Source: Nigrospora sphaerica
Lineage: Eukaryota; Ascomycota; Sordariomycetes; Amphisphaeriales; Apiosporaceae
Assembly: GCA_018287875.1 (NCBI GenBank)
Contig: JAGVVL010000017.1
Location: forward strand, 1,736,001-1,800,000
Length of the DNA: 64,000 nucleotides
Direction: 5' to 3'
Position 1 is the stretch's first letter; the number at the start of each line of letters is the position of its first letter. The translations under genes and the position numbers were made by a program. Under the pieces are notes generated by a model. The model had not been told where the DNA came from. It did not search any database and was given only the letters and a program-made list of their open reading frames with translations. This document shows, in pieces, positions 25,794 to 36,690 of this stretch.

Positions 25794-26890
25794 TCAGAAC
25801 TTGGGGAAGAACTTGGGTGTGTTCTTCTTCCATTCCTGGTAGTCCTTGCGGTCCCCGTAACGCTTGTCGTACTTCTTCTCACTCAGAGGAATACCCGTCA
25901 CCTTCAACAGCAGGAAGCTGACAAACGCCGGGCTCACATACGACAGTCCCAAGGCGAGGATTTTCCCCGTCAGGCCGCCGGGGAGGCCGAGACCAACCTG
26001 CACGGGGTTCGTGACCAAGAACCCCGCGGCGCCCGTAGCGATACCGGTCCACAGGGTGCACTCGCCAAAGTAGTTGGGATATTGGCTGTCGTTGAGGGGT
26101 CAGCGCGGACCTGCCGGCACGTCCGGAACGAAATTGCAATCATACCTCTTGCTCCACAGGCCCCGCGTCATGAACTGCTCGTCATGCTGCTTGGTCCGCT
26201 TCTCCGTCATCCACTGGCCCTTCTGCCTGTCGGCGATAACCTCGAAGGCGAAGCCGCCCAGGTACAGAGCGACGCCGATCACATCGGTGACGGTAACGGC
26301 GGGCATGGCCGCGAACACGGCCGAAGGAACCGAATTGATGGCAATGACGGGCATGAGGCAGAGCGAGACCCACGTGGCCTGGCCAAACCAGGCGACGGCG
26401 AACCGGGAAGGCGTCTTCTTGATCTCCTCAAAGCGTGAGTCCTTGCCCTCCTGCAAGACGCGCTGGAAGAGATACGAGCCCACTAGCGGTCCTGGGGTTA
26501 GCATCGGCCGGCGGACGGCCCAGGTGGTGCAGACGTACATCGGATAGACCAGAAGGCGACGGCGGCGCTCATGGCCACCTGGCGCCAGTTGAAGCCCCCG
26601 GCCGTGCCGCCATTGAGAAAGGGCGAATGCAGACTGGGCAGCTTCAGGTCCATTCCCTTGGCGGCGGCGGCGGAGCGCGCCCGCAGGGCCGGCAGATAGA
26701 GACTCAAAAGAGTCACCGAGAGGAAGGTCAAGGCTCCTGACGCATCGTAGAAGCGCTCCGACTGGGCCACGATGGAGGGGGCGGCAAAGGCCGTCTGGAT
26801 GGCGAAGGCGGCGGCTACGCTGGGCACCAGCGTCCGCATGAACGGGCTGCGGAAATTGGTGACATGGAGCAGGTTCTGAAGCAGCCCCAT
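25794..26890 (-). CDS. DUF1295 (steroid 5-alpha-reductase-like) integral membrane protein
   Basis: Multi-pass membrane protein of the DUF1295/steroid reductase-like superfamily, 326 aa, probably in the endoplasmic reticulum; substrate unknown. Exons (minus order) are 26890-26539, 26482-26146 and 26085-25794. Intron 1 (56 nt) runs gtacgt...ctag and carries a GCTAAC branch site. Its nearer cccag acceptor would create a stop codon, whereas ctag gives SIRLGSYLFQRVLQEGKDSR, a family block. Intron 2 (60 nt) is gtatga...acag. The C-terminal signature SQYPNYFGE...LWTG and several hydrophobic segments (about residues 14-35, 45-65, 180-200, 250-290) are present. The ATG at 26890 gives MGLLQNLL. A TATATA-like element at 27236-27241 lies far upstream and may belong to this gene. 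Confidence 0.88.
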
Positions 26891-28554
26891 CTTCACGCTC
26901 GCTCTCTTCCGAGAAGCACAATATCTAGAAAGAAAAGGCAGGGCGTAGTCGCATGCCGTCAGAGCCGCTCATGTAGAAGCTGAAATAGCTCAATAAGCCT
27001 CGGGTCCTCGGGAAAATCCAAGCACAAAAGGCTGGGGCTCGGACCGGGCGATGTCCAGGCAGTGATGACGCTACGAGAATCAAACTCGGACAACTTTGGA
27101 TGCCGCGAGCGACGCCGAAGCGGGGCAACTTGAGCTCCGAAATGCGCGCCGTCAACATGTTAAAGTTTCGCCAGTCGTGCCAGCCGCCGATCGCGTGCTT
27201 GATTTTGATTTGGACTTTTTCTTCTCCCCGCGCACTATATAGTCTGCCGTTGTGCGGCGACTTCCAACGCCGCCGACGCAGCTTTTTCAATTGCATGGTG
27301 CTGTCAGCTTTGCAAAGACGGCTTGTCACGTCCCAGCTGCAGTATGTGGCTCGCTCATGCCGTGACCCAGCACCCCAACTGCACAGAAGCATTTGGGAAG
27401 CCAGTTGCCTGATTACTTTATGGATCAGCTCGCGTTTGGCGGCTTCTGGTGTTCTTTGCCTACCTGCTGCGCGCCATCGGCAATGAGTGGTAAGCATGCG
27501 GACCCTCAGCTGCTCGACATGTTGGCAGAAGGCCGTTGGCCTTTTCTTGTCGAACCTACCTGGCACGAGAGAGGCCAACTATTGCCCGTCGGACGACAAC
27601 TAGGCTTGGCTGAACCGTGAGACACTCAGCAAAGTAGCCAGGTGTAGGGCTACCAAGATTGCTCTGCTGTCATCCGAAGCGTTGCGGTTCCCACCTCACC
27701 GGAGGTCACATTTGCATCGGCCCGGGATATAAGGAGTCGGAGACGACAACATTTATAGGCGGAGGTACTTTGCCAAGTGGACGACGATCCACTGTCGATG
27801 GCTCAACGGGTCCTCCCCATGGGGTTTGGCTGCCCATAATCCGCTTCCCGTTAAGACGTCGGCCGTATCCCGACGGACCTGCATCCCTTGACAGAGCAGC
27901 ATCACGCGACGGCTCAGCTAGCCAACGTTGGCGATGGCTGGATCTCTGTGAAGTGGCGGCCAAGACGCTTCTCCTCGGCAAACCCCAGCTTTCAGACAGG
28001 CCAGATCCATCTTACCCCACAAACCCCAACGCCAAGAAGCTCGCAGCCTCGTCTCGGTGCCAGTCCCGGTAATTCCCCTATCACTGGGTTTCTCTTGGTG
28101 CCAACTTTGCACCCTATCACGGCTGAAAACCGGTCTGCGCGTCGGCAGTGTTCAGCCGCCATTGTGTAAGACTTTCCCAACGAGTGAAGGAGGGGTCGTC
28201 CTTGGCGAATATCGCCATGTCCGCTCGGGGTTCACTCCGATCCAGTTTCCGTCTTGGACCTTCTGGCCCGAGGCTCTGGGTATAGGGGGCACGCTATACC
28301 AATATGAATGCCAACTCGGGGGCCTCAAAACCAACCACGATGCCTTGTGTATTCCACGCGCGGGGCCCCATTTACTTGGCAGTGAGAACGTGGGGTTACA
28401 ACGCGGGGAAGAGACTGATACCGCAGGGCACCATAAAGGTGAGCCCGTCCTCGGAAAGGAAAATGGGTTGCCTCTGTCAGATGTGGGCTCTCTCTTGACC
28501 GTACGTCCCCGGGAACTTCACTCGTCCCGCTCCGTATACCAAAGCACTGGCAAA
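26891..28554. other. Intergenic between divergent genes
   Basis: About 1.66 kb holding the promoters of the DUF1295 gene (minus) and the MFS gene (plus). A minus-strand open frame of 217 codons at 26925-27578 has no family match or codon bias. A TATATAG element sits at about 27236-27242. Confidence 0.5.
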
Positions 28555-30210
28555 ATGGCGCCCCCTGCAACCAGTACCGAGAAGGCAGAGGCGCTACACG
28601 TCGAGCGCGAAGATGTCCTCGCCGACGAAAAGGCAAGCAGGCAGATGGGCGACTACTCCGGCGCCGTCGCGAAGACAGACCCAGCGGAGATCAAGCTCGT
28701 ACGAAAGTTGGATCTATGGATCATGGTAAGTACTCTGTTCTGCGCCCCCTGGCCTTTGGGGTCGTTTGCCGGCAGAGTGGTCGACTAAGTGCCCGGTCAA
28801 AGCCTACCTTATGGTTCATGTACTGGCTCAATTTTCTCGACCGCAACGCCATCACCCTGGCCCGGCTGAACGGCTTAGAGGAGGACCTCGGGCTCAAGGG
28901 CGTGGAATACAACACCAGCGTTTCCATCCTCTTCGTGGGCTATATCCTAGGCCAGATTCCCAGCAACATGCTGATGACTCGGGTTCGGCCCTCGTGGTAC
29001 ATGGGCGGCTTCATGATGGCCTGGGCTGTTGCCAGCTCCCTCACTGCCCTCAGTCACAACTACGTCGGCCTGGTGCTTACTCGCTTTTTCCTGGGCGTGG
29101 TCGAGGCTCCGTACTACCCCGGCGCCCTATACATCCTGTCCATCTTCTACACACGCAAGGAGCTGGCGATGAGAATCAGCATCCTGTACTCGGGCAGCAT
29201 CCTGGCGACTGCCTTTGCCGGGTTGATCTTTGCTGGTATCCAACATGGCATGGACGGAACGTTGGGACTGAAAGCCTGGCGATGGCTCTTTATCCTCCAG
29301 GGTGTTGCAACCTTCCTCGTCGCCATCGTGGCTTGTTTCACGTTGCCAGATGAGCCCCTAAACACGCGCTGGCTAACACCCGAGGAACGACAACTCGCGC
29401 ACGACCGCGTCAACCGTGACACTGTAGCGGCGGAGGGGAAGAGCAGTGCCTGGACAGGGCTCAAGGAGTGCTGCAAGGACCCCAAGGTTTGGGTCTTCGC
29501 CTTCATGTGAGTCGGCCATGGTTTTCCTCTTTGCCCACTTACCTGCCTGATCCCCAAAGTCTGACCGGAAACTAGGCAACACATGCACATCGCCACCAAC
29601 GGGTTCAAGAACTTCTTCCCCACCCTGGTCGAGACGCTTCAGTTCAACGAGACCGTCACGCTGGTTTTGACCTGCCCTCCGTACCTGATCGCGGGGGCCA
29701 TCTCGGTCGTCTGGGCCTGGTCGTCGGGCCACTTCAACGAACGGACCTGGCACATCACCATCTCCAAGGTCGTGGCGCTCGCCGGCTTCGTGCTCTGCGC
29801 CGCCACGATGAACGTGGGGGCACGCTACTTTGGCATGTGTGTGTTTACCATTGGTACCTACGGCGTGAACTCGATCCTCCTGGGCTGGGTGAGCTCCAGC
29901 TGCGGACAGACCAGGGAGAAGAAGGCGGCGGCCCTGGCCATCGCCAACACGAGTGCCAGCATCAGCCTAGTCTGGACACCGGTACGTAATCCCCCCGGAC
30001 ATGCCCAACGCCCCAAATCCACTAACGGTTCCGGCACAGTACCTCTGGCCTAAGTCGGACTCCCCCCGTTACATCCTCCCGCTGGCCAGTAGCGCCGCGT
30101 TTTCGATTGCTTGCGCTGTGGCGGCTTGGTTCATGAAGGCGATGTTGGTCCGGGAGAACCGGAAGATCCGGCGGACTGACAACGAGGCGACCTTGTTTTA
30201 CGCCTATTAG
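28555..30210 (+). CDS. MFS transporter, anion:cation symporter (Dal5-like allantoate permease) family
   Basis: Plasma membrane proton-coupled permease for an organic anion such as allantoate, nicotinate, pantothenate or a related vitamin; 483 aa. Exons are 28555-28725, 28803-29506, 29576-29981 and 30040-30210, with three introns (77, 69 and 58 nt) that all keep frame. Residues 1-57 are the cytosolic N-terminus. The first membrane helix starts near LWFMYWLNFLDRNAI, a typical start for this family. The loop motif RVRPSWYMGGFMMAWAVAS, the helix-4 region TRFFLGVVEAPYYPG and YTRKELAMRISILYSGS are family hallmarks, and twelve hydrophobic segments can be traced. The C-terminus ends NEATLFYAY. The substrate cannot be told from the sequence. 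The gene is divergent from the DUF1295 gene. Confidence 0.93.
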
Positions 30211-30955
30211 GATGTACAGCTAGCTGCTAGGTATAATTTTCTATAAGGGGCCGGCCGTAATGTCGTCCAAGGGCTCACAGCTCTGCTGCCGAGTAGTAAA
30301 GCCCGGGTTACATTATTGGAGTCAAAGTCGAAAGCCATGGGTGGGGTCTGTTGACGAGGTCCGTAGCTGCGCAGTGGCGTCACGATAGACCAGGCTCTAC
30401 AATATTTGGCAAACTTAACTGTAAACCAGTGTCTTTAACCCCGTGTTCAGATGATGCCCGATGAAGGACGCCACCATCCTTAAAAAATTTTCTCATCTTC
30501 GATCGGTCGGTGCGACCATGGGGAAACAGAACACTGTCGACAGAAGCCAACGCCGTGGCAGCGCGCCTGGAAACTCAATACGTAACTACGTAACGACCAG
30601 ATGCCGACCGCGCCCCGAACCCAGCAGGTGGGGGGGCTTGTAGCGGCACGAGGGCCGGTAAATTGCTTGAGTACTTCCACAGCCTAGTTCTTACAACCGG
30701 GGGTGGTACAGAGCCTTGTCGAGGGGACCATTGACCAGCGTATGAGGGCCGGTAGTCGGGACCTGTGTTTTTGTTGTCGACCATAGTTGGGCATAAACAT
30801 AATCAGTCCATGACACGCGGGGAGGAGAAACACGCAGTGATGGTTGGAAAAAGACGAGGTATTTGATAATCCTGCTCTACCAAAGTAAAAACAGTGCAAT
30901 ATCTCCCACAACAGCCCACCGGCACGCGGCCCGCCACCGACCATTACGGCCTCGG
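30211..30955. other. Convergent 3' intergenic spacer
   Basis: About 745 bases between convergent MFS and mannosidase genes. Without the last splice, the mannosidase frame runs on here to 30684; this is intron readthrough and not coding. No other gene seen. Confidence 0.55.
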
Positions 30956-32754
30956 TCAGATGGGCTTCCCCACAACCTTCACGGGGTGAGCCTCCGTGTT
31001 GAAGACGAATTGGTTGTCGTGGTTGGCCGACACCTGCCACGGAGCGTCCTGGTCCATCAGTTAGTCTTTTGGGGGGGTTTCTTCCCCGCATCCTCGGGGT
31101 CGGATAGGGGGGGAAGGGGGCTTGACTTGCCTCGGCTTGGATGAGGTACGAGTACTTGAGCACCTCGGCGAACCAGAAGCTGTCCTGGAAGTCGGCGAAG
31201 CCGCCGCCGGCAGGGGCGTTGACGTTGCGGACCTCGGAGAAGCCGACGCCGGCCGAGCAGGTGGCGTTGATGCTCTCGAAGGCGGCCCAGGCCCAGTCCT
31301 GGTACTTGGTGTCGCCCGTGGCGCGGTAGGCGTAGTAGAAGCTCTCGATGACCTCGGGGCGGAGGATGTAGTCGGCCGACGTGACCCAGAAGCCGGCGTC
31401 GGCGTAGAAGGCGGCCTGGTCGGCGGGCGGCGCCGGGTTCCGCGTCGCGTTGCCCGGCGGCAGCGCCGCGTCGTCGGCCTGCCACGCGAAGCCCTCGGGC
31501 CCGATGCCCGTCGCCGTCGCCGCGTACGTCTCGTGGCAGCCGTGCGTCAGCGCGAGCCCGAAGTCGACGTAGTCGGCCCGGTCCAACACGAGGCCGCCCA
31601 GCACGAAGTTGCCGCCGTCGAAGCACGCCAGGTGGCCCGACCGGTAGGTCAGGTTGCCGGCGCCGTTGTAGGCCGCCAGGAACGTTATGTCGGGCCGCGT
31701 CGACGGGTGCGACGCCAGGTACTTGATGCTCGAGTCGGCCACCGTGACCCAGGCGTCCTTGTACTCGCCGAAGCGCGCCGTGTCGTACACATACATCTTG
31801 ATGAGATACTCGTAGTAGCTGTCGGTTCCGCCGTTCCAGCCGCCGCGCGAGTTCAGGAAGGAACCGTTGCGCACGTCGACGTCGCTGCCCAGAAGACCGG
31901 GGTACGGCTCCGCCACCTCTTTCGGCTGCGGGTTCAGGAGGTACGACTCGCCCTTTTGCGCCAGCTCGGCGTACTCCTTGTTGCCCGTCTTGTCGCTGAG
32001 CCGAGTCCACTCGAGAACCAGAGTGCCGATGGTGGCCAGGCCGTTGGACGTGTCGTTGCTGACACGGGCGGGCTCGAAGAGCAGGCCGTTGATGGGCACA
32101 CCGCTTGGCGTGTCAAAGGCAACCTTCAGGTTGTCGGCGAGATGAACGGCCTGGTCCAGAATAACCGAAAGCGTTGTGGTGTTGCTGACATATTTGCTGG
32201 CGATGGCTTCGGAAAGCAGATCGTGGGCTGCGTCTCGTCAGTTACCTAGGCCATTGAGTTCCGAAGTCCACGGGCTTTACCAGACAGCAATCCGCCCAGG
32301 TGGCGAATGGTCGTCTCAAAGAGCGACACGGTCTGGGTCGGATCGGCGACCTTGTCGTAGTTGATCTGAGGGATGTAATCAAGTATCTGGCCGATCACCT
32401 TTTCGTTTCCCATGATGATGGCCGTGCTCAGGGCATCGATGGCACTGGCTCCCCACCCGGACCTTTACGCCAGTTAGCCAGCCAGGCTCTATGGACCGAG
32501 GCGGCGGTCACTTACAGCTCATCCGAGAAGCCCTTGGAAATGGGCTTCAGAGAGTCGTGCGGAAACGCATATTTGTAGTAGCCATCCCATGACCGGTCGA
32601 ACGCTTCCTTGACGGCGGCAGCGCGTTCGGGACGGGCGACATAAGAGGGGGCGGTCGTCCTGACATGAGAGGGAGCGTTCCGCGGAGGGACAGCCACGGC
32701 GTGGCCGCGGGCCAGACAGGCCAGGAGGGCCAGAGTCCGTGTCGAAGAGACCAT
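30956..32754 (-). CDS. Secreted alpha-1,2-mannosidase, GH47
   Basis: Class I calcium-dependent alpha-1,2-mannosidase trimming high-mannose N-glycans; 536 aa, close to fungal secreted enzymes (about 510). Exons (minus order) are 32754-32516, 32462-32281, 32227-31131 and 31048-30956. Introns 1 and 2 are gtaagt...aaag (53 nt) and gtaaag...gcag (53 nt). Intron 3 (82 nt) has a GC donor, GAG|gcaagt, and a cag acceptor. All junctions keep frame and restore family blocks: [87 protein letters not shown] and, after the GC-AG intron, NTEAHPVKV with the calcium-binding Thr. Residues 1-19 form a signal peptide, so the enzyme is secreted or in the secretory pathway. Confidence 0.95.
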
Positions 32755-35481
32755 AGCGCCGACCGAAGCGCGGCAATGCGGATTATCCAAAGAGACGAGA
32801 GGCAGAACAGAGACAGAAGCCGGTAGGACAGACTCAACTCGGAGCGCCGGTAGGGCCAACCAAAACTCCCAAACCGAGGCTGGAGCGAAGGGCGTGGAAG
32901 TGCTCGACAGGAGGACAGCGCGGGACCGACTGGGCATTATGTACCTGCCGGTCCCTCCTCGATCCGGCCTTTGATGGGTTGCATAGCCGGCCCCCCCTTT
33001 GTTCAGATGGAATACTTGGTTCCTGCCCCTACCTGACTACTTGCGTGCGTCTACTTTTCGACCTAGCAAGTACCTGGAAGCCTTATGGCACGTTCGAGTC
33101 CACCTGGCCAGGAGCACCAGACCTACCCACCCAAGCCCAAGCCGGGTGGTGTAGGGAAGCAGAAAATGGTGACGGCTTGTGGGCGGGAATCTGGGACGGA
33201 GAGGTGGATGGATGGATCTGCATACGTCCAGCCGGGTCTCCCGAGGTTCCAATGGCATCGGGCCATCCATGTTTGAACCCATCTATGCTTCTGCTGCATG
33301 GCGGCTGCGGGGCATTGAGTAAGCTCGGCACACGCATCAGCGGAGAGGGGAGGGTTGCACATGAAATGGAGAGATGCTGTAGGGGAGAGGGGGGACGGTA
33401 GGCGAGTACTACTGCACATGGATGGATGCCATGTAAGCGGGTGTTTCCTCTCCCAAACCCCAGGTACTTGCTTCACTTATCGATCGCCTATAGAATCAAT
33501 ACTATACGGGTGAGGCGGGGCAAGGGATTGGCGGGGACTCAAGGCGTGGTCGCCTCCAGGGCCTGCGTGAGCTTATTGGACTCTGTTCGTAGGCAATGGG
33601 GCTAGGTATTTACTTACATGGGTTAGTACTTTAGCTATCTCTTCCAACTGGCTTGGTGCCGTTCAAGGCAGGTAAAATTGCAGTGGCGGCTTCGGCTACG
33701 GTGCGAGACAGACAAGCTCTGAACGGGTCCGGGGCAGGTCGGGACGGGTAGGTCATGGTTGTTGGTACCTGACAGCGACAGGAAACACCATAGGTTAGTT
33801 ACCAGCGTGTCACTGCGGCAGGAGAATTGAAGGAAGCGGGTAGACCTCACCGATACGGGATCCAGCGCGTGTAGATCCATGTCTAAGACAACCGGCTCAC
33901 GCTGCCCATGGATGCTGCCCTACGGCCTCCTGAGAACAGGCGACGAGGGGGAGCCGCATGACCGGGGCGCAACCAAGTAACGTTGGATGGGATGGAAATG
34001 CAAGGTAGCCACTCAGTTGGCATTCCCCGCGGCGACGCATCCATCCCTGCGTCGCTCGCCAAAAGGAAAAAAAGGGAGAACAACACCGACTTTTCCCTGC
34101 AGTTCAGTCCATCGTGAATTAACTCGGCACATCCCAATTTTCCCTACGCAGATCCACGGGCCGAGTAAAGACTGATTCGGCCGGCTCCAGGAAGGTCCTT
34201 GTCCAAGCATACGAGGGAGGAGGTACTATAAGCAGTTAGGAGGTAGAGAGCGGGGGAAGGAGGGCACCCGTCGATGGTCGATGCCGATCGCACCGCATCG
34301 GGGATGTGACGACTGCCGGACTGGGCAACAGAGTTAGCCTCATGACGGCATCCACTGGCGGGCTGCCGCCGTCGCGAGAACCTTTGCATCCCGCTACTGG
34401 ACGGGCTTACTGGGGAGAATGCGTATCGAGGCCCGGGATCGGGCCATTCGGAGATTTGATCCGGCCTCTCGACCTTCCGTAAACAACCAAGCCTGCGTCG
34501 TAGATTTCGGGGGAGCACGGCAAATTATCGGGAGCCCCGTGTCGCGCACTTCATGACCAGGCGCACGCGCGTGCCGTTCCATATGACCGTCAACATCGAC
34601 CAAGTTGCCCCCCTGGGCCACCACCACCACCAGCTATATCCAAATACTGTGACAATCCAATTGCGCTGCTGTCGTCTTCCATCCTCCAGATCTGAAGGGA
34701 CTCCTTGCGGACTGGGAAAAGCGAGGCACATGCGGCGAGAGTGAACACCTCCAGTTTTCAAGGATGGGCACATGGGAGGGGTCCCGTCAAGTGAGCCCCC
34801 TCATCCCCGGACGGGGAAACTGGGTGAACATCAGCCGACCCCCGGAGCATGATCCCAGCAGTGGACGGCCAAGCCGCACGCCGCCAAGTGGGCATAGCAT
34901 CAACCCCAGTGTTGCTCGGTCTACTCTGAGATTCGCGCTGCGGTTGGTCGCTTGAAGCTCGACTAAGATTGTGTTTATCAATGTTTCCAGCGGTCAGCGA
35001 CGCTCTGCACATGCATGAGAGCCATCCACTGTTACCTCGCCGGCCATGCAGACCCGGGTCACAGCGATACCGCCAGGTATTCGATGTAACCCCCGGAGCC
35101 TAGGGTCTGTAGGCGCCAAACCGCCACGCTGCAAGAAGCAGGCCGTCTGGTAAGCACGAGGCCAGGCGTCGACGGACCGTCGATGTGCTTAGGGCGTTTG
35201 TTCCCGGCCTATCGCCTCGCTCGCAGCCGAACAGTCGAATGCAGCCTTCCCTGTGAGCGCGACATTACGAAGCCATGTGCCTTTCCACATGTGACGACCC
35301 GGTGGCATCAGCAGACACTTGCGAGGATCCGGCAGTGGCCACGATAAAGTCCACTGCAGGCACCCAAGCGCAAACATGGCATCGGGACGGCTACATTCGG
35401 GAACTCGTGTCCCACTGCCGTGGCACCGACTTTTACGGCATACGCGGGCCACCACCGGACACCATCAGCTGGCCCACCTCG
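32755..35481. other. Intergenic, no gene seen
   Basis: About 2.7 kb. The first 200 bases are the mannosidase promoter, and the last part the ERCC1 3' UTR. Only short open frames on both strands, without codon bias or recognisable domains. No RNA gene or clear repeat found. Confidence 0.5.
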
Positions 35482-36690
35482 TTATTTCTCTCTCAATTTG
35501 GCGAGTGCGGCAGCCACGCCGTCACCGAGGTCACTCTCCTGTTGCCGGCTGGAGGGCTGCCCAGCAGCTGCTGACTTTTTCGACTCCTCGATAGCTGCCG
35601 AAATCATGGCTTCTTCGTCCTCTTCATCGTCAGGTTCCCATATGTGAAACTGGCCCGGTTTGCTCTGCGGCGACTTGTCCTTCTGCTCCGTGACCGCAGC
35701 GAGCGGCGGCATATCCCTTAGGGGCACTCGGCTTAACGGAATGGCCTGGTCAAGCACACTATTGCTGCCCGCGGCCCGAAGGGGCTGGCTCTTCGCTGCC
35801 GGTGCTCTGAAGGGCTCCTCAACGACAGCGCACCACTTTTTGACCTTTTTCTCGCCCCACCCCCCAATGACGGCAACCTGTTCTGGGTCGGCGTTGACGG
35901 CATTCCGTATACTCCCAAAAGCGCTGACCAACGACACTGCGTCGGATTTGTTGATGCCCCGGGGAACAGTGACGAACTCGACCAGCCTCTCCGTGTAACT
36001 CGTGGCTTGCTGGCCTTTGATGCCCGAGAAGCTGGCGTGCTCGTATGACTTGTACAACTCGAGGTAGCGTGCGGCTTCGGCCGCCGACCAGCAAAGAATG
36101 ATGGTGACGTTATTCACCAGAGACGTCTTGGAGAGCTCGCGCAACGCGTCTTCGTGGTTGGGAATGTCCACCATGGTCAAGACAATCCGGAGATTGTATT
36201 TGCCCTGGAGGTTTCGAATTCGGGTGTAGATGTATTCGGGATGGAGCCTGTGGTACTTGAGGCTGAGAAACAGAGCACAAGTCGTCAGTCCCAGGCCGTA
36301 GTCGGCCGGGATGTCGCTGTATTCCCATGCGACCGAACGCAGGGACGCCAACACGGGGTTGCCCTTCTGGCGGGGGGACACGAGGATAGTCGATCCCGAC
36401 GAGCGTTGGGGAAGGGCCTGGGGCGTGGGCTGCACGATTTTGGGCCCGGCTCCGGCTGCCGACGCCGCAGCTTGGGGAGGCGGGGCTTTGTCGAGGCGCT
36501 GAGGCGTGGGTTGCTGAATACGCTGAGGCGTGGGTTGCTGAATGCGCTGCGGCGTGGGTTGCTGCACGCGGCTCTGGCTCTGGCTCTGGCTTTGGCTCTG
36601 GCTCGCATTCGGCGTGGCTGCAGTGCCGGCCGAGGATGCCAAAGCGCTGAGAAAGTCCGGGTCCGCACCGAAATCATCGTCGTCGTCCAT
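35482..36690 (-). CDS. RAD10: DNA excision repair protein RAD10/ERCC1 (Swi10)
   Basis: Non-catalytic partner of the XPF/Rad1 structure-specific endonuclease in nucleotide excision and crosslink repair; single exon, 402 aa. The start MDDDDDFG at 36690 is chosen over an upstream in-frame ATG at 36762. The central nuclease-like domain is at about residues 100-220 (STILVSPRQKGNPVLASLR, YGLGLTTCALFLSLKYHRLHP, YNLRIVLTMVDI), followed by tandem helix-hairpin-helix at about 232-292 (VEFVTVPRGINKSDAVSLVSAF, then VIGGWGEKKVKKW). The N-terminus carries five consecutive Ser-Gln dipeptides (residues 30-39) and three copies of QQPTPQRI/L (43-66). The C-terminus, about 110 residues, is acidic and disordered (EPDDEEDEE). 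Catalytic residues are absent, as expected for ERCC1. Confidence 0.95.
   Translation of the reverse strand: MDDDDDFGADPDFLSALASSAGTAATPNASQSQSQSQSQSRVQQPTPQRIQQPTPQRIQQPTPQRLDKAPPPQAAASAAGAGPKIVQPTPQALPQRSSGSTILVSPRQKGNPVLASLRSVAWEYSDIPADYGLGLTTCALFLSLKYHRLHPEYIYTRIRNLQGKYNLRIVLTMVDIPNHEDALRELSKTSLVNNVTIILCWSAAEAARYLELYKSYEHASFSGIKGQQATSYTERLVEFVTVPRGINKSDAVSLVSAFGSIRNAVNADPEQVAVIGGWGEKKVKKWCAVVEEPFRAPAAKSQPLRAAGSNSVLDQAIPLSRVPLRDMPPLAAVTEQKDKSPQSKPGQFHIWEPDDEEDEEAMISAAIEESKKSAAAGQPSSRQQESDLGDGVAAALAKLREK
36493..36564 (-). repeat. 24-bp tandem repeat inside RAD10 homologue
   Basis: Three near-perfect 24-bp units encode QQPTPQRI, QQPTPQRI and QQPTPQRL in the disordered N-terminus. An adjoining hexanucleotide array at 36573-36603 (tctggc-type units on plus) encodes the SQ repeats. 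Confidence 0.9.

Noticed and set aside
26925..27578. 217-codon minus-strand open frame upstream of the DUF1295 gene
   Set aside because: Composition is Arg/Leu/Ser-rich without domain; it lies in the promoter or leader.
30684..30955. C-terminal extension of the mannosidase frame to 30684
   Set aside because: It reads through the GC-AG intron and replaces the conserved TEAHPV end with low-complexity sequence.
31122..32249. 375-codon plus-strand open frame
   Set aside because: Antisense shadow of the GH47 mannosidase exon 3.
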